A DNA stretch of 64,000 nucleotides from Pseudoxanthomonas wuyuanensis (GCF_900215535.1 NZ_OCND01000009.1:62001-126000); one strand, 5' to 3'. Counted from the first letter of the stretch, positions 25,965 to 35,756 are shown. A program made the numbers and translations. The notes: generated by a model from the letters alone, not told the origin.

Positions 25965-27039
25965 ACTGACGCGCTGGCTGCAGAGCCTGGAGAACTTCTT
26001 CGCCCTGTTCGGCTACCTGACCTTCCGCGGCATTCTGGCGGCGCTGACGGCGCTGTTCCTGTCGCTGTGGCTGGGGCCGGCGGTGATCCGCAAGCTGGCC
26101 CAGTTCAAGGGCGGCCAGCCGATTCGCCAGGACGGCCCGCAGACGCATTTCTCCAAGGCCGGCACCCCGACCATGGGCGGGGCGCTGATCCTGATCACGG
26201 TGCTACTGTCGGTGCTGCTGTGGGGCGACCTGCGCAACCGCTACGTGTGGCTGGTGCTGGCGGTGATGATCGCCTTCGGCGTGATCGGCTGGTACGACGA
26301 CTGGATCAAGATCGTCAGGCGCGACCCGAACGGGCTGAAATCGCGCTGGAAATACCTGCTGCAGTCGATCTTCGGCCTGGCGGCCGGCATCTTCCTGTGG
26401 CAGACCGCCGATGTGGCCGCGGCGACCACCTTCTATATCCCGCTGTTCAAGACCATCGCCCTGCCGCTGGCCGGGCTGGGCTTCATCGCCATCGCCTACT
26501 TCTGGATCGTCGGCTTTTCCAATGCGGTCAACCTGACCGACGGCCTGGATGGCCTGGCGATCATGCCGACGGTGCTGGTGGCCTGCGCGCTGGGCGTGTT
26601 CGCCTACGCGTCGGGCAATGCGGTGTTCTCCAGCTACCTGCAGATTCCGCAGGTGCCGGGCGCGGGCGAACTGGTGATCATCTGTGCGGCCATCGCCGGC
26701 GCCGGGCTGGGCTTTCTCTGGTTCAACACCTACCCGGCGATGGTGTTCATGGGCGATATCGGCGCGCTGGCGCTGGGCGCGGTGCTGGGCACCATTGCGG
26801 TGATCGTGCGGCAGGAACTGGTGCTGGTGATCATGGGCGGCGTGTTCGTCATCGAAACGCTGTCGGTGATGATCCAGGTCGCCTCATTCAAGCTCACCGG
26901 CAAGCGCGTGTTCCGGATGGCGCCGATCCATCACCACTTCGAGTTGAAGGGTTGGCCCGAGCCGCGGGTCATCGTCCGCTTCTGGATCATCTCGGTGATC
27001 CTGGTCCTGGTCGGCCTGGCGACGCTGAAGGTGCGCTGA
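25954..27039 (+). CDS. mraY: Phospho-N-acetylmuramoyl-pentapeptide transferase
   Basis: MraY transfers phospho-MurNAc-pentapeptide to undecaprenyl phosphate, giving lipid I. The 361-aa protein has about ten membrane segments and the family's conserved cytoplasmic loops: [27 protein letters not shown] (metal-binding Asp pair), [22 protein letters not shown] and the C-terminal [13 protein letters not shown]. ftsW starts in an ATGA overlap with its stop. In E. coli murD lies between these two genes; here it is absent. Confidence 0.97.
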   Translation: MLLELTRWLQSLENFFALFGYLTFRGILAALTALFLSLWLGPAVIRKLAQFKGGQPIRQDGPQTHFSKAGTPTMGGALILITVLLSVLLWGDLRNRYVWLVLAVMIAFGVIGWYDDWIKIVRRDPNGLKSRWKYLLQSIFGLAAGIFLWQTADVAAATTFYIPLFKTIALPLAGLGFIAIAYFWIVGFSNAVNLTDGLDGLAIMPTVLVACALGVFAYASGNAVFSSYLQIPQVPGAGELVIICAAIAGAGLGFLWFNTYPAMVFMGDIGALALGAVLGTIAVIVRQELVLVIMGGVFVIETLSVMIQVASFKLTGKRVFRMAPIHHHFELKGWPEPRVIVRFWIISVILVLVGLATLKVR

Positions 27040-28322
27040 TGAACGACTCCCTGCGCCAGGCGACGCGACTGGAGGCCATCGGTGGCCGCTACGACCCGTG
27101 GCTGCTGGGCGCGGCGCTGGCGCTGGCGTGCCTGGGCGTGGTGATGGTGGCGTCCAGCGCCATCATGATGGGCAGCACGCCGTTCCATTACCTCAGCCGG
27201 CATGTGGTGTTCCTCACCGTGGGCATCGGCCTGGCGGTATGGGCCATGCGCACCGAGCTGAAACTGGTCGAGCAGTACAACCGCCTGTTGCTGCTGGCCT
27301 GCTTCATATTGCTGTTGATGGTGTTCGTGCCCGGGCTGGGCGTCAGCGTCAAGGGCGCGCACCGCTGGATCAACCTGGGCGTGTCCAACTTCCAGGTCGT
27401 GGAAGTGGTGAAGGTGCTGTTCATCGTCTGGCTGGCCAGCTACCTGGTGCGCTTCCGCGACGAGGTCAATGCCACCTGGCCGGCGATGCTCAAGCCGCTG
27501 GGCGTGGCCGCCGGGCTGGTGGTGCTGCTGCTGCTGCAGCCGGATTTCGGCTCGGCGTCGCTGCTGCTGGCGATCACCGCCGGCATGCTGGTGCTGGGCG
27601 GGGTCAACATGCCGCGCATGTTCGGCCCGGTGCTGGTGGGGCTGCCGCTGCTGGCGGTGGTGGCCATCGCCGAACCCTACCGCGTCCGCCGGCTGACCTC
27701 GTTCTCGGACCCGTGGGCCGATCCGTTCGGCAGCGGCTACCAGCTGACCAATGCGCTGATGGCCATCGGCCGCGGCGAGTGGTTCGGCGTTGGCCTGGGC
27801 GGCTCGGTGCAGAAGCTCAACTATCTGCCCGAGGCGCATACCGATTTCATCCTGGCCGTGATCGGCGAGGAGCTGGGCTTTGCCGGCATCTGCCTGGTCA
27901 TCGGCCTGTATGCGCTGCTGGTAGGCCGCGCGCTGTGGGTGGGCCTGCGCTGCGTGGAGATGCGCCGCCACTTCGCCGGCTATTGCGCGTTCGGCATCGC
28001 CTTGTGGATCGGCCTGCAGAGCTTCGTCTCGATCGGCGTCAACCTGGGCCTGCTGCCGACCAAGGGCCTGACCCTGCCGCTGGTTTCCTCCGGCGGTTCC
28101 AGCGTGCTGATGACCTGCGCGGCGATGGGCCTGCTGCTGCGGGTGTCCTACGAACTGGAGCGCACCCAGCGCCAGGTGGCGTTGCGTGGCGACCTGATGC
28201 AAGCGGCGGCGGCACCGGAAACGGCGCCGGCGGAAGCGGCGGCGCCTGCGCCCGCACCGGCGGTGCGCGGCACCAGCCGCCTGCGTCCGCGCATCGAGCC
28301 CACGTTCGAGAGGATCGCATGA
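27039..28322 (+). CDS. ftsW: Septal peptidoglycan glycosyltransferase FtsW
   Basis: FtsW is the SEDS-family polymerase that works with FtsI. The 427-aa protein has about ten membrane segments, GAHRWINLG, the loop segment [40 protein letters not shown] and [10 protein letters not shown]. The C-terminal 45 residues are an alanine/proline-rich cytoplasmic tail. The ATG overlaps the mraY stop, and its own TGA overlaps the murG ATG. Confidence 0.96.
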   Translation: MNDSLRQATRLEAIGGRYDPWLLGAALALACLGVVMVASSAIMMGSTPFHYLSRHVVFLTVGIGLAVWAMRTELKLVEQYNRLLLLACFILLLMVFVPGLGVSVKGAHRWINLGVSNFQVVEVVKVLFIVWLASYLVRFRDEVNATWPAMLKPLGVAAGLVVLLLLQPDFGSASLLLAITAGMLVLGGVNMPRMFGPVLVGLPLLAVVAIAEPYRVRRLTSFSDPWADPFGSGYQLTNALMAIGRGEWFGVGLGGSVQKLNYLPEAHTDFILAVIGEELGFAGICLVIGLYALLVGRALWVGLRCVEMRRHFAGYCAFGIALWIGLQSFVSIGVNLGLLPTKGLTLPLVSSGGSSVLMTCAAMGLLLRVSYELERTQRQVALRGDLMQAAAAPETAPAEAAAPAPAPAVRGTSRLRPRIEPTFERIA

Positions 28323-29569
28323 CCGCGCGCACGCTCCAGCGGCCGATCATGATCCTTGCCGGCGGCACCGGCGGGCACATCTTCCCCGCGTTGGCGGTGG
28401 CCAGGGTGCTGCGCGCGCGCGATGTGCCGGTGGTCTGGCTGGGCGCCGACGGCGCAATGGAAACCCGGCTGGTGCCGCAGCACGGCATCGAACTGGACAC
28501 GCTGGCGATCTCCGGCCTGCGCGGCAAGGGCGCACTGGCATTGCTGGCCGCGCCGATCCGCGTGCTGCGCGCGATTCGCGCCGCCGGCTTCGTGCTGCGC
28601 CGGCGCCAGCCGCGCGCGGTGGTCAGCTTCGGCGGCTTTGCGGCCGGTCCAGGCGGCGTGGCTGCGCGGTTGATGCGCACGCCGCTGCTGGTCCATGAGC
28701 AGAACCGCGCACCCGGTTTCACCAACCGCATCCTGGCCAGGGTTGCGCGACGCGTCCTGACCGGCTTTCCCGGCGCGTTTCCGCAGCGCGAGGAATACGT
28801 GGGCAACCCGGTGCGCAACGAAATTGCGGCGCTGCCGGCTCCGCGGGAGCGGCTGACCGGACGCCAGGGCCCGCTGCGCCTGCTGGTGCTGGGGGGCAGC
28901 CAGGGCGCGCGCGCGCTGAACAATGCGCTGCCGCGGGCGATCGCGGCGTTGACCGGGAGCGCCGCATCCGTCGACATGCAGGTGCGCCACCAGTGCGGCG
29001 AAAAACTGCGCGAGGAAGCGATGCAGGCCTATGCCGATGCCGGCGTGGAGGCCAGTGTCGAAGCCTTCATCGCCGACATGGCGGCGGCCTATGCATGGGC
29101 GGATCTGGTGGTGTGCCGCGCCGGCGCATCGACGCTGGCGGAGCTGTGCGCGGCCGGCGTCGGCAGCGTGCTGGTGCCGTTTGCGCAGGCGGTCGATGAC
29201 CACCAGACCCGCAACGCCGAATTCCTGGTCGAACGCGGCGCCGCCGTGCTGCTGAAGCAGGACGAGCAACTGCCCGAACGCCTGCAGGCGGTACTGCGGG
29301 ATCTGGCCGGCGACAGCGGCCGGCGCCTGGCGATGGCCACCGCCGCGCGCGATCTGGCCAAGGTCGATGCGGCCGAACGCATCGCCGACATCATTCTTGA
29401 GGAAGCCGGGACCGGGGACCGGGGACCGGGGACCCGTACCGACCCTCACTTTTCGTCATCTTCCACATCGACTGTAGATCACCACCATTCCATGTCGCCT
29501 TGCCTTTCGCTTTTCCCCAGTCCCCGGTCCCCGGTCCCCGGTCCCGGCTCCGTAGGAGCCAAGCCATGA
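28319..29569 (+). CDS. murG: UDP-GlcNAc:lipid I N-acetylglucosaminyltransferase with a repeat-derived C-terminal tail
   Basis: MurG converts lipid I to lipid II on the inner face of the membrane. It shows [16 protein letters not shown] near the N-terminus, [40 protein letters not shown] and the UDP-GlcNAc-binding [13 protein letters not shown]. The family core ends near residue 363 ([12 protein letters not shown]). The remaining 53 residues of 416 are encoded by a heptamer element and its spacer (Gly/Arg-rich, then Ser/His-rich, then Pro-rich) and have no family counterpart. The extended frame still ends on the ATGA overlap with murC. Confidence 0.95.
   Translation: MTARTLQRPIMILAGGTGGHIFPALAVARVLRARDVPVVWLGADGAMETRLVPQHGIELDTLAISGLRGKGALALLAAPIRVLRAIRAAGFVLRRRQPRAVVSFGGFAAGPGGVAARLMRTPLLVHEQNRAPGFTNRILARVARRVLTGFPGAFPQREEYVGNPVRNEIAALPAPRERLTGRQGPLRLLVLGGSQGARALNNALPRAIAALTGSAASVDMQVRHQCGEKLREEAMQAYADAGVEASVEAFIADMAAAYAWADLVVCRAGASTLAELCAAGVGSVLVPFAQAVDDHQTRNAEFLVERGAAVLLKQDEQLPERLQAVLRDLAGDSGRRLAMATAARDLAKVDAAERIADIILEEAGTGDRGPGTRTDPHFSSSSTSTVDHHHSMSPCLSLFPSPRSPVPGPGSVGAKP
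29407..29546 (+). repeat. Inverted heptamer element in the 3' end of murG
   Basis: The left arm is CGGGACC plus three GGGGACC (29407-29434). The right arm is AGTCCCC, two GGTCCCC and GGTCCCG (29519-29546). Of 28 arm positions 27 are complementary, including the variant outermost pair CGGGACC/GGTCCCG. The spacer is 84 nt of unrelated sequence. Confidence 0.92.
29546..29560 (+). promoter_or_regulatory. Triloop hairpin holding the murC ribosome binding site
   Basis: GGCTCC (29546-29551), loop GTA, GGAGCC (29555-29560), 5 nt before the murC ATG. GGAG lies in the right arm, as at ftsL. Confidence 0.55.
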
Positions 29570-31017
29570 TGGCCGCCGCGCGCGAACGCCGCCTGCAACA
29601 TACCGGCAATCTCGCCAGCGAGTTCCGCCGCGTCCATTTTGTCGGCATCGGCGGCTCGGGCATGAGCGGCATTGCCGAGGTGCTGTGCACGCTGGGCTAT
29701 GAGGTGTCCGGTTCGGACAATGCCGACAATGCCGCCACCCGCAGGCTCGCCGCGCTGGGCGCGCGGGTCATGCGCGGGCACAACGCCTCCAATGTGCTGG
29801 GCACCGATTGCGTGGTGGTGTCCAGCGCAATCAAGCCCGACAACCCGGAACTGATGGAAGCGCGCTCGCAGCGCATTCCTATCGTGCCGCGGGCGATGAT
29901 GCTGGCCGAACTGATGCGCTTCCGCCGCGGCATCGCCGTGGCCGGCACCCATGGCAAGACCACCACCACCAGCCTGACCGCGGCGGTGCTGAGCGAAGGC
30001 GGGCTGGATCCGACCTTCGTCATCGGCGGCCAGCTGCTGGCCGCTGGCGCCAACGCCAAACTCGGCGATGGCCAGTGGCTGGTCGCCGAAGCCGACGAAA
30101 GCGATGGCAGCTTCCTGCGCCTGAATCCGCTGATCTCCATCGTCACCAATATCGATGCCGATCATCTGGAGAACTACGGCAACGATTTCGAACGGGTCAA
30201 GGCCGCCTTCGCCGAATTCCTGCAGCGGTTGCCGTTCTACGGGCTGGCGGTGCTGTGCATCGACGATGCGGAAGTGGCCGCGCTGGCCGCGGAAACGCCG
30301 CGCCATGTGATGAGCTACGGCTTTGCCGAAAATGCCGACATCCGTGCCGAAGACGTGAACCAGGAAGGTTCCCGCATGCGCTTCACCCTGCGCCTGCCCG
30401 AGGACGTCAGCATCGCGGTCAGCCTGGCGCTGCCGGGGCGCCACAACGTGCAGAACGCGCTGGCGGCGGCGGCGGTGGGCTGGCAACTGGGCGTGTCGCC
30501 GGAAAACATCGCCGCGGCGCTGGAGAAGTTTGCCGGCATCGGCCGCCGCTTCAACGACCTTGGCGAAATTGTTACTGCCAGCGGTGCGCGCGTGCGGCTG
30601 GTGGACGACTACGGCCATCACCCCAACGAACTGGCCGCGGTCTTTGCCGCCGCCCGCGGCGGCTGGCCGGACAAGCGGTTGGTGGTGGCGTTCCAGCCGC
30701 ATCGCTACAGCCGCACCCGCGACCAGTTCGATGCATTCGCGGCGGTGCTGTCGGAAGTGGATGTGCTGGTGCTCAGCGAAGTCTATCCGGCCGGCGAAAC
30801 GCCGATTGCCGGCGCCGACGCCAAGTCGCTGGCGCGCGCCATCCGTGCACGCGGCCGCAACGAACCGGTCGTGGTCGGGCAGGTCGCGGATCTGGCGAGC
30901 GTGTTGCCGGATGTGCTGCGCGATGGCGATCTGCTGCTGTTGATGGGCGCCGGCGACATCGGCCATGTCGCCCAGCAGATCGCGGCGCACGGATTTGCAG
31001 GGAGCCGGACCGAATGA
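29566..31017 (+). CDS. murC: UDP-N-acetylmuramate--L-alanine ligase
   Basis: MurC attaches the first amino acid, L-alanine, to UDP-MurNAc. The 483-aa protein begins with the family motif [20 protein letters not shown], followed by the ATP-binding [10 protein letters not shown] near residue 125, [37 protein letters not shown] and [14 protein letters not shown]. The ATG at 29566 overlaps the murG stop. An open frame extends upstream to 29500, but that part is the repeat element. It overlaps ddl by ATGA. Confidence 0.96.
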   Translation: MMAAARERRLQHTGNLASEFRRVHFVGIGGSGMSGIAEVLCTLGYEVSGSDNADNAATRRLAALGARVMRGHNASNVLGTDCVVVSSAIKPDNPELMEARSQRIPIVPRAMMLAELMRFRRGIAVAGTHGKTTTTSLTAAVLSEGGLDPTFVIGGQLLAAGANAKLGDGQWLVAEADESDGSFLRLNPLISIVTNIDADHLENYGNDFERVKAAFAEFLQRLPFYGLAVLCIDDAEVAALAAETPRHVMSYGFAENADIRAEDVNQEGSRMRFTLRLPEDVSIAVSLALPGRHNVQNALAAAAVGWQLGVSPENIAAALEKFAGIGRRFNDLGEIVTASGARVRLVDDYGHHPNELAAVFAAARGGWPDKRLVVAFQPHRYSRTRDQFDAFAAVLSEVDVLVLSEVYPAGETPIAGADAKSLARAIRARGRNEPVVVGQVADLASVLPDVLRDGDLLLLMGAGDIGHVAQQIAAHGFAGSRTE

Positions 31018-31964
31018 GCCAGTACGCATTCCCGCCGCTGCGTGCGACCGACCCGGCTGCCTTCGGCCGCGTCGCGGTGTTGCTGGGCGGCACGTCCAGC
31101 GAAGCCGAGGTCTCGCGCGATTCCGGCCGCAACGTCCTGGAAGCGCTGCGCGCGCGCGGCGTCGATGCGACCGCGGTCGACGGCATTTCCGCGCTGGCCC
31201 AAGCGCTGGTGCAGCGCCGCTTCGACCGCGTGTTCAACATCCTGCACGGCCATAAGGGCGGCGGCGAAGACGGCATCGTGCAAGGGCTGATGGAAGCCTT
31301 CGGCATGCCCTATACCGGCTCGGACGTGCTGGGGTCGGCGCTGAGCATGGACAAGGTGCGCACCAAGCAGGTGTGGCTGTCGCTGGGCCTGCCGACGCCG
31401 CGCTACGTGCGCCTGCTGAGCGGGGAGGATGTGCATCAGGCCGCCGCCACGCTGGGCTTGCCGGTGATCGTCAAACCGGCCAACGAAGGCTCCAGCGTCG
31501 GCGTGACCCGCGTGTTCTCCGATGCCGACCTGGAAGCTGCGGTCGAACTGGCCGCACGCTACGACGGCGAACTGCTGATGGAGCAGCTGATCGAGGGCGA
31601 TGAACTCACCGTGGCCATCCTGGGCGATGTCGCGCTGCCGTCGATCCGCATCGTGCCCAAGGGACAGTGGTACGACTACCACGCCAAATACGTGGCCGAG
31701 GACACCCAGTACCTGTGTCCCGGCCTGCAGGGCCAGGACGAAGCCGAGATCGGCCGCATCGCGCTGGCCGCATTCCAGGCTGCCGGCTGCAAGGGCTGGG
31801 GCCGGGTGGACGTGATGCGCGACCGCGCCAGCGGAAACTTCTACCTGCTCGAAGTCAACACCGCGCCCGGCATGACCAGCCACTCGCTGGTGCCCAAATC
31901 CGCGCAGCAGGCCGGCATCGGTTTCGAGGAACTGTGCTGGCGGATTCTGGAGCAGACGCTATGA
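31014..31964 (+). CDS. ddl: D-alanine--D-alanine ligase
   Basis: Ddl makes the D-Ala-D-Ala dipeptide that MurF uses. The 316-aa ATP-grasp enzyme shows [19 protein letters not shown] at the N-terminus, [37 protein letters not shown] and the C-terminal metal-binding [23 protein letters not shown] (read in two parts). It corresponds in position to ddlB of E. coli. Its start overlaps murC by ATGA. Unlike most junctions in this cluster, it is separated from the next gene (ftsQ) by 154 nt, which are filled by a heptamer element. Confidence 0.96.
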   Translation: MSQYAFPPLRATDPAAFGRVAVLLGGTSSEAEVSRDSGRNVLEALRARGVDATAVDGISALAQALVQRRFDRVFNILHGHKGGGEDGIVQGLMEAFGMPYTGSDVLGSALSMDKVRTKQVWLSLGLPTPRYVRLLSGEDVHQAAATLGLPVIVKPANEGSSVGVTRVFSDADLEAAVELAARYDGELLMEQLIEGDELTVAILGDVALPSIRIVPKGQWYDYHAKYVAEDTQYLCPGLQGQDEAEIGRIALAAFQAAGCKGWGRVDVMRDRASGNFYLLEVNTAPGMTSHSLVPKSAQQAGIGFEELCWRILEQTL

Positions 31965-31967
31965 GGC

Positions 31968-32099
31968 CGGGACCGGGGACCGGGGACCGGGGACCGGGGA
32001 GGCAGCCGCGCGGCGCCTCCTTGTTCGGGACATGCGGACGGTGTAGCCGTGCGCATGGCTTCGCTGTTCCCGGTCCCTGGTCCCCGGTCCCCGGTCCCG
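31968..32099 (+). repeat. Inverted heptamer element between ddl and ftsQ
   Basis: The left arm is CGGGACC plus three GGGGACC (31968-31995). The right arm is GGTCCCT, two GGTCCCC and GGTCCCG (32072-32099). All 28 positions can pair, one as a G-U. The 76-nt spacer shares no obvious sequence with the murG element, although the arms are almost identical. Confidence 0.92.
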
Positions 32100-32118
32100 T
32101 CGCTTGCGGAGCAAGCGA
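32100..32118 (+). promoter_or_regulatory. Triloop hairpin at the ftsQ start
   Basis: TCGCTTGC (32100-32107), loop GGA, GCAAGCGA (32111-32118), ending exactly at the ftsQ ATG (32119). The Shine-Dalgarno GGAG spans the loop and the first base of the right arm, so it is presented in the loop rather than fully masked. Confidence 0.55.
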
Positions 32119-32967
32119 ATGAACGCCGCCCTGCGCATCCTTGCCTGGCTGCTGGCGCTGGCGCTGGTCGCGCTGCCGGTGGTGGCCGTGGTCAACGGCT
32201 GGATTGGCGCCGAGCGCTGGCCGCTGACCAAGCTGCGCGTGCATGGCGAGTTCCAGCGCGTGGACCCGGTGCAGTTGCGCGCGGTGGTGCTGCCGTATGC
32301 GCAGCGCGGCTTTTTCGCGGTCAGCCTGCAGCAGGCGCAGGACGCCATCGAAAAGCTGCCATGGGTCGAGCGCGCGGACGTGCGCAAGCGCTGGCCGGAC
32401 GTGATGGAGATCAGCATCGTCGAGCACAAGCCGTTCGCGCGCTGGGGCGAAGACCGGCTGCTGTCCGAGCACGGCCGGCTGTTCCCGATTCCCAAGCAAC
32501 TGGACGGCCTGGCGCTGCCGCAGCTGGGCGGGCCGGATTCGCAGGTGCAGGAAGTGGTCGCGCTTTACAACGAATCGCGCCAGCTGTTCGCGCCGCTGGG
32601 CATCGAAGTGCGGAGCCTGCTGATGGATCGCCGCGGCAGCTGGTCGCTGTTGCTGGGCAACGGTACCGAAGTGGTGATCGGCCGCGCCGATGCGCGCCCG
32701 CGCCTGGCCCGTTTCGTACGCATGCTGCCGCATCTGCTGTCGCGCCAGCCGTCGCCGCTGGTGCGCGCCGATCTTCGCTACACCAACGGCTTTGCCCTGG
32801 TATGGGGCGAAAAGCCGGGAATGGGGAATCGGGAATCGGGAATGGGAGGAGCGACGGCCAACGCCGCGACCGCCGCCTCCCTTCCGGCCCACCCAACGGT
32901 CCCGGACTGGTCTCCCGCATTTTCCATTCCCGATTCCCGATTCCCTATTCCCGGCCTTAAAACATGA
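32119..32967 (+). CDS. ftsQ: Cell division protein FtsQ with a repeat-derived C-terminal tail
   Basis: FtsQ is the bitopic hub of the divisome that recruits FtsB/FtsL. The 282-aa protein has one membrane segment (about residues 5-28), a POTRA domain starting LTKLRVHGEFQRVDPVQLR, and the FtsQ beta domain ending DLRYTNGFALVWGE near residue 232. The remaining 50 residues (starting KPGMGNRESGMG and ending FPIPGLKT) are encoded by a heptamer element and do not resemble FtsQ. The ATG at 32119 was chosen; an in-frame TTG at 32104 lies inside the RBS hairpin. The TGA overlaps the ftsA ATG. Confidence 0.93.
   Translation: MNAALRILAWLLALALVALPVVAVVNGWIGAERWPLTKLRVHGEFQRVDPVQLRAVVLPYAQRGFFAVSLQQAQDAIEKLPWVERADVRKRWPDVMEISIVEHKPFARWGEDRLLSEHGRLFPIPKQLDGLALPQLGGPDSQVQEVVALYNESRQLFAPLGIEVRSLLMDRRGSWSLLLGNGTEVVIGRADARPRLARFVRMLPHLLSRQPSPLVRADLRYTNGFALVWGEKPGMGNRESGMGGATANAATAASLPAHPTVPDWSPAFSIPDSRFPIPGLKT
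32817..32952 (+). repeat. Inverted heptamer element in the 3' end of ftsQ
   Basis: The left arm is GGGAATG, GGGAATC, GGGAATC, GGGAATG (32817-32844). The right arm is CATTCCC, GATTCCC, GATTCCC, TATTCCC (32925-32952). Every position pairs, one as a G-U, and the GGGAATG variant on the left is matched by CATTCCC on the right. The spacer is 80 nt. Confidence 0.92.
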
Positions 32968-34199
32968 ATCGCAAAGGCGACAAATCGCTGATCGTCGGTC
33001 TCGACATCGGCACCTCCAAAGTCACCGCATTGGTGGGCGAGTATTCGCCCGGCAATCCCATCGAGGTGATCGGCATCGGCTCGCACGAATCGCGCGGGCT
33101 CAAGCGCGGCGTGGTGGTGGATATCGAATCCACCGTGCAGTCGATCCAGCGCGCGGTCGAGGAGGCCGAGCTGATGGCCGGCTGCGAGATCCGCTCGGTC
33201 TACGCATCGATTTCCGGCGCGCACGTGCAGTGCAAGAATTCTCCCGGCATCGTGCCCATCCGCGACGGCGAAGTGACCTGGGGCGATCTGGATCGGGTGC
33301 TGGAAGCGGCCAAGGCGGTGGCCATCCCGGCCGACCAGAAGATCCTGCACGCCATTCCGCGCGAGTACGTGCTGGACGATTCGCAGGAAGGCATCCGCAA
33401 TCCGGTCGGCATGACCGGCGTGCGCCTGGAAGTGCACGCGCACCTGGTGGTCTGCGCGCAGTCGGCCGCGGCCAACATCAGCAAGTGCGTGCAGCGCTGC
33501 GGCCTGCAGATCGACGATCTGATCCTGTCCTCGCTGGCCTCCAGCGTGGCGGTGCTGACCAGCGACGAGCGCGAACTGGGCGTGGTGCTGGTCGACATGG
33601 GCGCCGGCACCACCGATCTGGCGGTGTTCGTGCAGGGCGCGATCTGCCACACGGCTTCGTTGCCGATCGCCGGCGATCACGTCACCAACGACATCGCCCA
33701 CATGCTGCGCACGCCAACGCCGGAAGCCGAGCAGATCAAGGTCCGCTACGCCTGCGCGCTGGCGCAGCTGGCCACCGCCGAGGAAAGCATCCAGGTGCCC
33801 AGCGTGGGCGATCGTCCGCCGCGGCGCATGCCGCGCCATTCGCTGGCGCAGGCGGTGCAGGGGCGCTACGAGGAAATCTTCGAGATGGTGCAGGCCGAAC
33901 TGCGCCGCTCGGGCTTCGAAGAACTGGTCCGCGCCGGCATGGTGCTGACCGGCGGCGCTTCGAAGATGGAGGGCGTGGTCGAACTGGCCGAGGAAATGCT
34001 GCAGATGCCGGTGCGCGTGGGCATCCCGCAGCACGTACAGGGCCTGGGCGAGGTGGTGGGCAATCCGGTGCACGCCACCGGCGTGGGCCTGCTGCTGATG
34101 GGCAGCCAGATCGAACACCCGCGACGGCCGTCATTGCCCACCGGCAAGGCCGGCAGTTTCTTCAACAAGTTGAAGAACTGGTACCGCGGGGAGTTCTGA
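32964..34199 (+). CDS. ftsA: Cell division protein FtsA
   Basis: FtsA is the actin-like protein that tethers FtsZ to the membrane. The 411-aa protein has the phosphate-1 segment SLIVGLDIGTSKVTALVGE, the 1C domain (about residues 85-165), phosphate-2 VLVDMGAGTTDLAVF, the adenosine motif VLTGGASKMEGV, and a C-terminal amphipathic helix (SFFNKLKNWYRGEF) that serves as membrane target. No Shine-Dalgarno precedes the ATG; it overlaps the ftsQ stop and is probably translated by coupling. The 3' end is followed by a purine-rich heptamer island. Confidence 0.96.
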   Translation: MNRKGDKSLIVGLDIGTSKVTALVGEYSPGNPIEVIGIGSHESRGLKRGVVVDIESTVQSIQRAVEEAELMAGCEIRSVYASISGAHVQCKNSPGIVPIRDGEVTWGDLDRVLEAAKAVAIPADQKILHAIPREYVLDDSQEGIRNPVGMTGVRLEVHAHLVVCAQSAAANISKCVQRCGLQIDDLILSSLASSVAVLTSDERELGVVLVDMGAGTTDLAVFVQGAICHTASLPIAGDHVTNDIAHMLRTPTPEAEQIKVRYACALAQLATAEESIQVPSVGDRPPRRMPRHSLAQAVQGRYEEIFEMVQAELRRSGFEELVRAGMVLTGGASKMEGVVELAEEMLQMPVRVGIPQHVQGLGEVVGNPVHATGVGLLLMGSQIEHPRRPSLPTGKAGSFFNKLKNWYRGEF

Positions 34200-34200
34200 A

Positions 34201-34280
34201 GGAGCGAGAAGTGAGTGGAGAGGAGCGAGAAGTGAGGAGAAGCGTGCTTGCGAGAAGTTTTCCCACTTCTCACTCCTGGC
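34201..34280 (+). repeat. Short heptamer island between ftsA and ftsZ
   Basis: GGAGCGA-GAAGTGA occurs at 34201-34214 and again at 34222-34235. A complementary CACTTCTCACTCC follows at about 34264-34276, and the inner GAAGCGTGCTTGCGAG can also fold. The units are those of the island between ribB and ribH. It lies within the 160-nt ftsA-ftsZ gap. The ftsZ RBS (AGAGGA) is separate, near 34345. Confidence 0.75.
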
Positions 34281-34359
34281 AGGAAGAGGCGAAGGCGAAG
34301 GCGACAAGGCAACACCCGATTCACCCAGCAACACATAACTAAATAAGAGGACAACGGAC

Positions 34360-35595
34360 ATGGCACATTTCGAACTGGTTGAAAAAATGGCTCCGAATGC
34401 GGTGATCAAGGTCATCGGCGTCGGCGGCGGCGGCGGCAATGCGGTCGCGCACATGGTCAGCGGCAGCGTCGACGGGGTGGAATTCATCACCGCCAACACC
34501 GATGCGCAGGCGATCAAGAACTGCGGCGCCAAGTTGCAGCTGCAGCTGGGCGGCAACGTCACCAAGGGCCTGGGCGCGGGCGCCAACCCGGAAGTCGGCC
34601 GGCAGGCGGCGCTGGAAGATCGCGAGCGCATCATCGAGGCGCTGGAAGGCGCCGACATGGTGTTCATCACCGCCGGCATGGGCGGCGGCACCGGCACCGG
34701 CGCCGCGCCGGTGGTCGCGCAGCTGGCCAAGGAAATGGGCATCCTGACCGTGGCCGTGGTCACCAAGCCGTTCCCGTTCGAGGGCCGCCGGCGCATGCAG
34801 GTGGCGCTGAAGGGCATCGAGGAGCTGTCGCACCACTGCGATTCGCTGATCACCATTCCCAACGAGAAGCTGATCACGGTGCTGGGCCGCAACGCGACGA
34901 TGATCCAGGCGTTCCGCGCCGCCAACGACGTGCTGCTGGGAGCGGTGCAGGGCATTGCCGATCTGATCGTGCGCCCGGGCCTGATCAACGTCGACTTTGC
35001 CGACGTGCGCACGGTGATGAGCGAAATGGGTCTGGCGATGATGGGCACCGGTTCGGCACGCGGCGACGACCGCGCGCAGGCCGCGGCCGAGAGCGCCATC
35101 CAGAATCCGCTGCTGGACGACGTCAACCTGTCCGGCGCCAACGGCATCCTGGTCAACATCACCGCCGGCCCCGACTTCACGATGGCCGAGTTCGACGAAG
35201 TGGGCCGCACCATCGAAGGCTTCGCTTCCGAGGACGCCACCGTGGTGCTGGGCACCGTGCTGGATCCGGACATGCAGGACGAGGTGCGCGTGACCGTGGT
35301 CGCGACCGGCCTGAACCGTGCCGCCGTGCGCCAGCCGGTGCGCGGCGATCTGGGCGGCAGCCAGCGCGAGCCGATGCGTGCGCCGATCAAGCTGGTCCGC
35401 GACGGCACCACCGGCATGCCCATCCACGACGCCGTCGCCGGCATGGACCCGGTGGCCGATGCGGTCGGTTCGCTGGGATTGCGCCGCGGCGGCGGTTCCG
35501 TGGCGGCCAGCGCACCGGCCTCGGCGCCGGCTGCGGCGGAACTGCCCAGCGACTACCTGGACATCCCGGCGTTCCTGCGTCGCCAGGCCGACTGA
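34360..35595 (+). CDS. ftsZ: Cell division protein FtsZ
   Basis: FtsZ is the tubulin-like GTPase that forms the division ring. The 411-aa protein has [17 protein letters not shown] at the N-terminus, the tubulin signature [13 protein letters not shown] at about residues 108-120, [11 protein letters not shown] with the synergy-loop region, a proline/alanine-rich linker from about 320, and the conserved C-terminal peptide [12 protein letters not shown] that binds FtsA and ZipA. It ends the core dcw genes and is followed by a strong terminator before lpxC. Confidence 0.97.
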   Translation: MAHFELVEKMAPNAVIKVIGVGGGGGNAVAHMVSGSVDGVEFITANTDAQAIKNCGAKLQLQLGGNVTKGLGAGANPEVGRQAALEDRERIIEALEGADMVFITAGMGGGTGTGAAPVVAQLAKEMGILTVAVVTKPFPFEGRRRMQVALKGIEELSHHCDSLITIPNEKLITVLGRNATMIQAFRAANDVLLGAVQGIADLIVRPGLINVDFADVRTVMSEMGLAMMGTGSARGDDRAQAAAESAIQNPLLDDVNLSGANGILVNITAGPDFTMAEFDEVGRTIEGFASEDATVVLGTVLDPDMQDEVRVTVVATGLNRAAVRQPVRGDLGGSQREPMRAPIKLVRDGTTGMPIHDAVAGMDPVADAVGSLGLRRGGGSVAASAPASAPAAAELPSDYLDIPAFLRRQAD

Positions 35596-35642
35596 CCGAG
35601 TCCCTGATTCGCCAGCCGGATTGATTGGAGTTACCTGAAGCA

Positions 35643-35756
35643 GTCCCCTCCCTTGCGCAAGCAGGGAGGGCTGGGGAGGGTAAGTCAGGGATGACTGCTC
35701 GAGTTCCTGATGCAGCCCCCTCCCTTGCGCAAGCAGGGGAGGGCTGGGGAGGGGTA
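35643..35756. repeat. Two copies of a CCCTCCCTTGCGCAAGC repeat
   Basis: Copies at about 35643-35680 and 35713-35756 share CCCTCCCTTGCGCAAGCAGG and GGGAGGGCTGGGGAGGG-type 3' parts, 71 nt apart. Each can fold through CCCTCCC with GGGAGGG. They lie in the 478-nt ftsZ-lpxC gap, which has no gene; the rest of the gap holds only the terminator and promoter listed separately. Confidence 0.75.
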
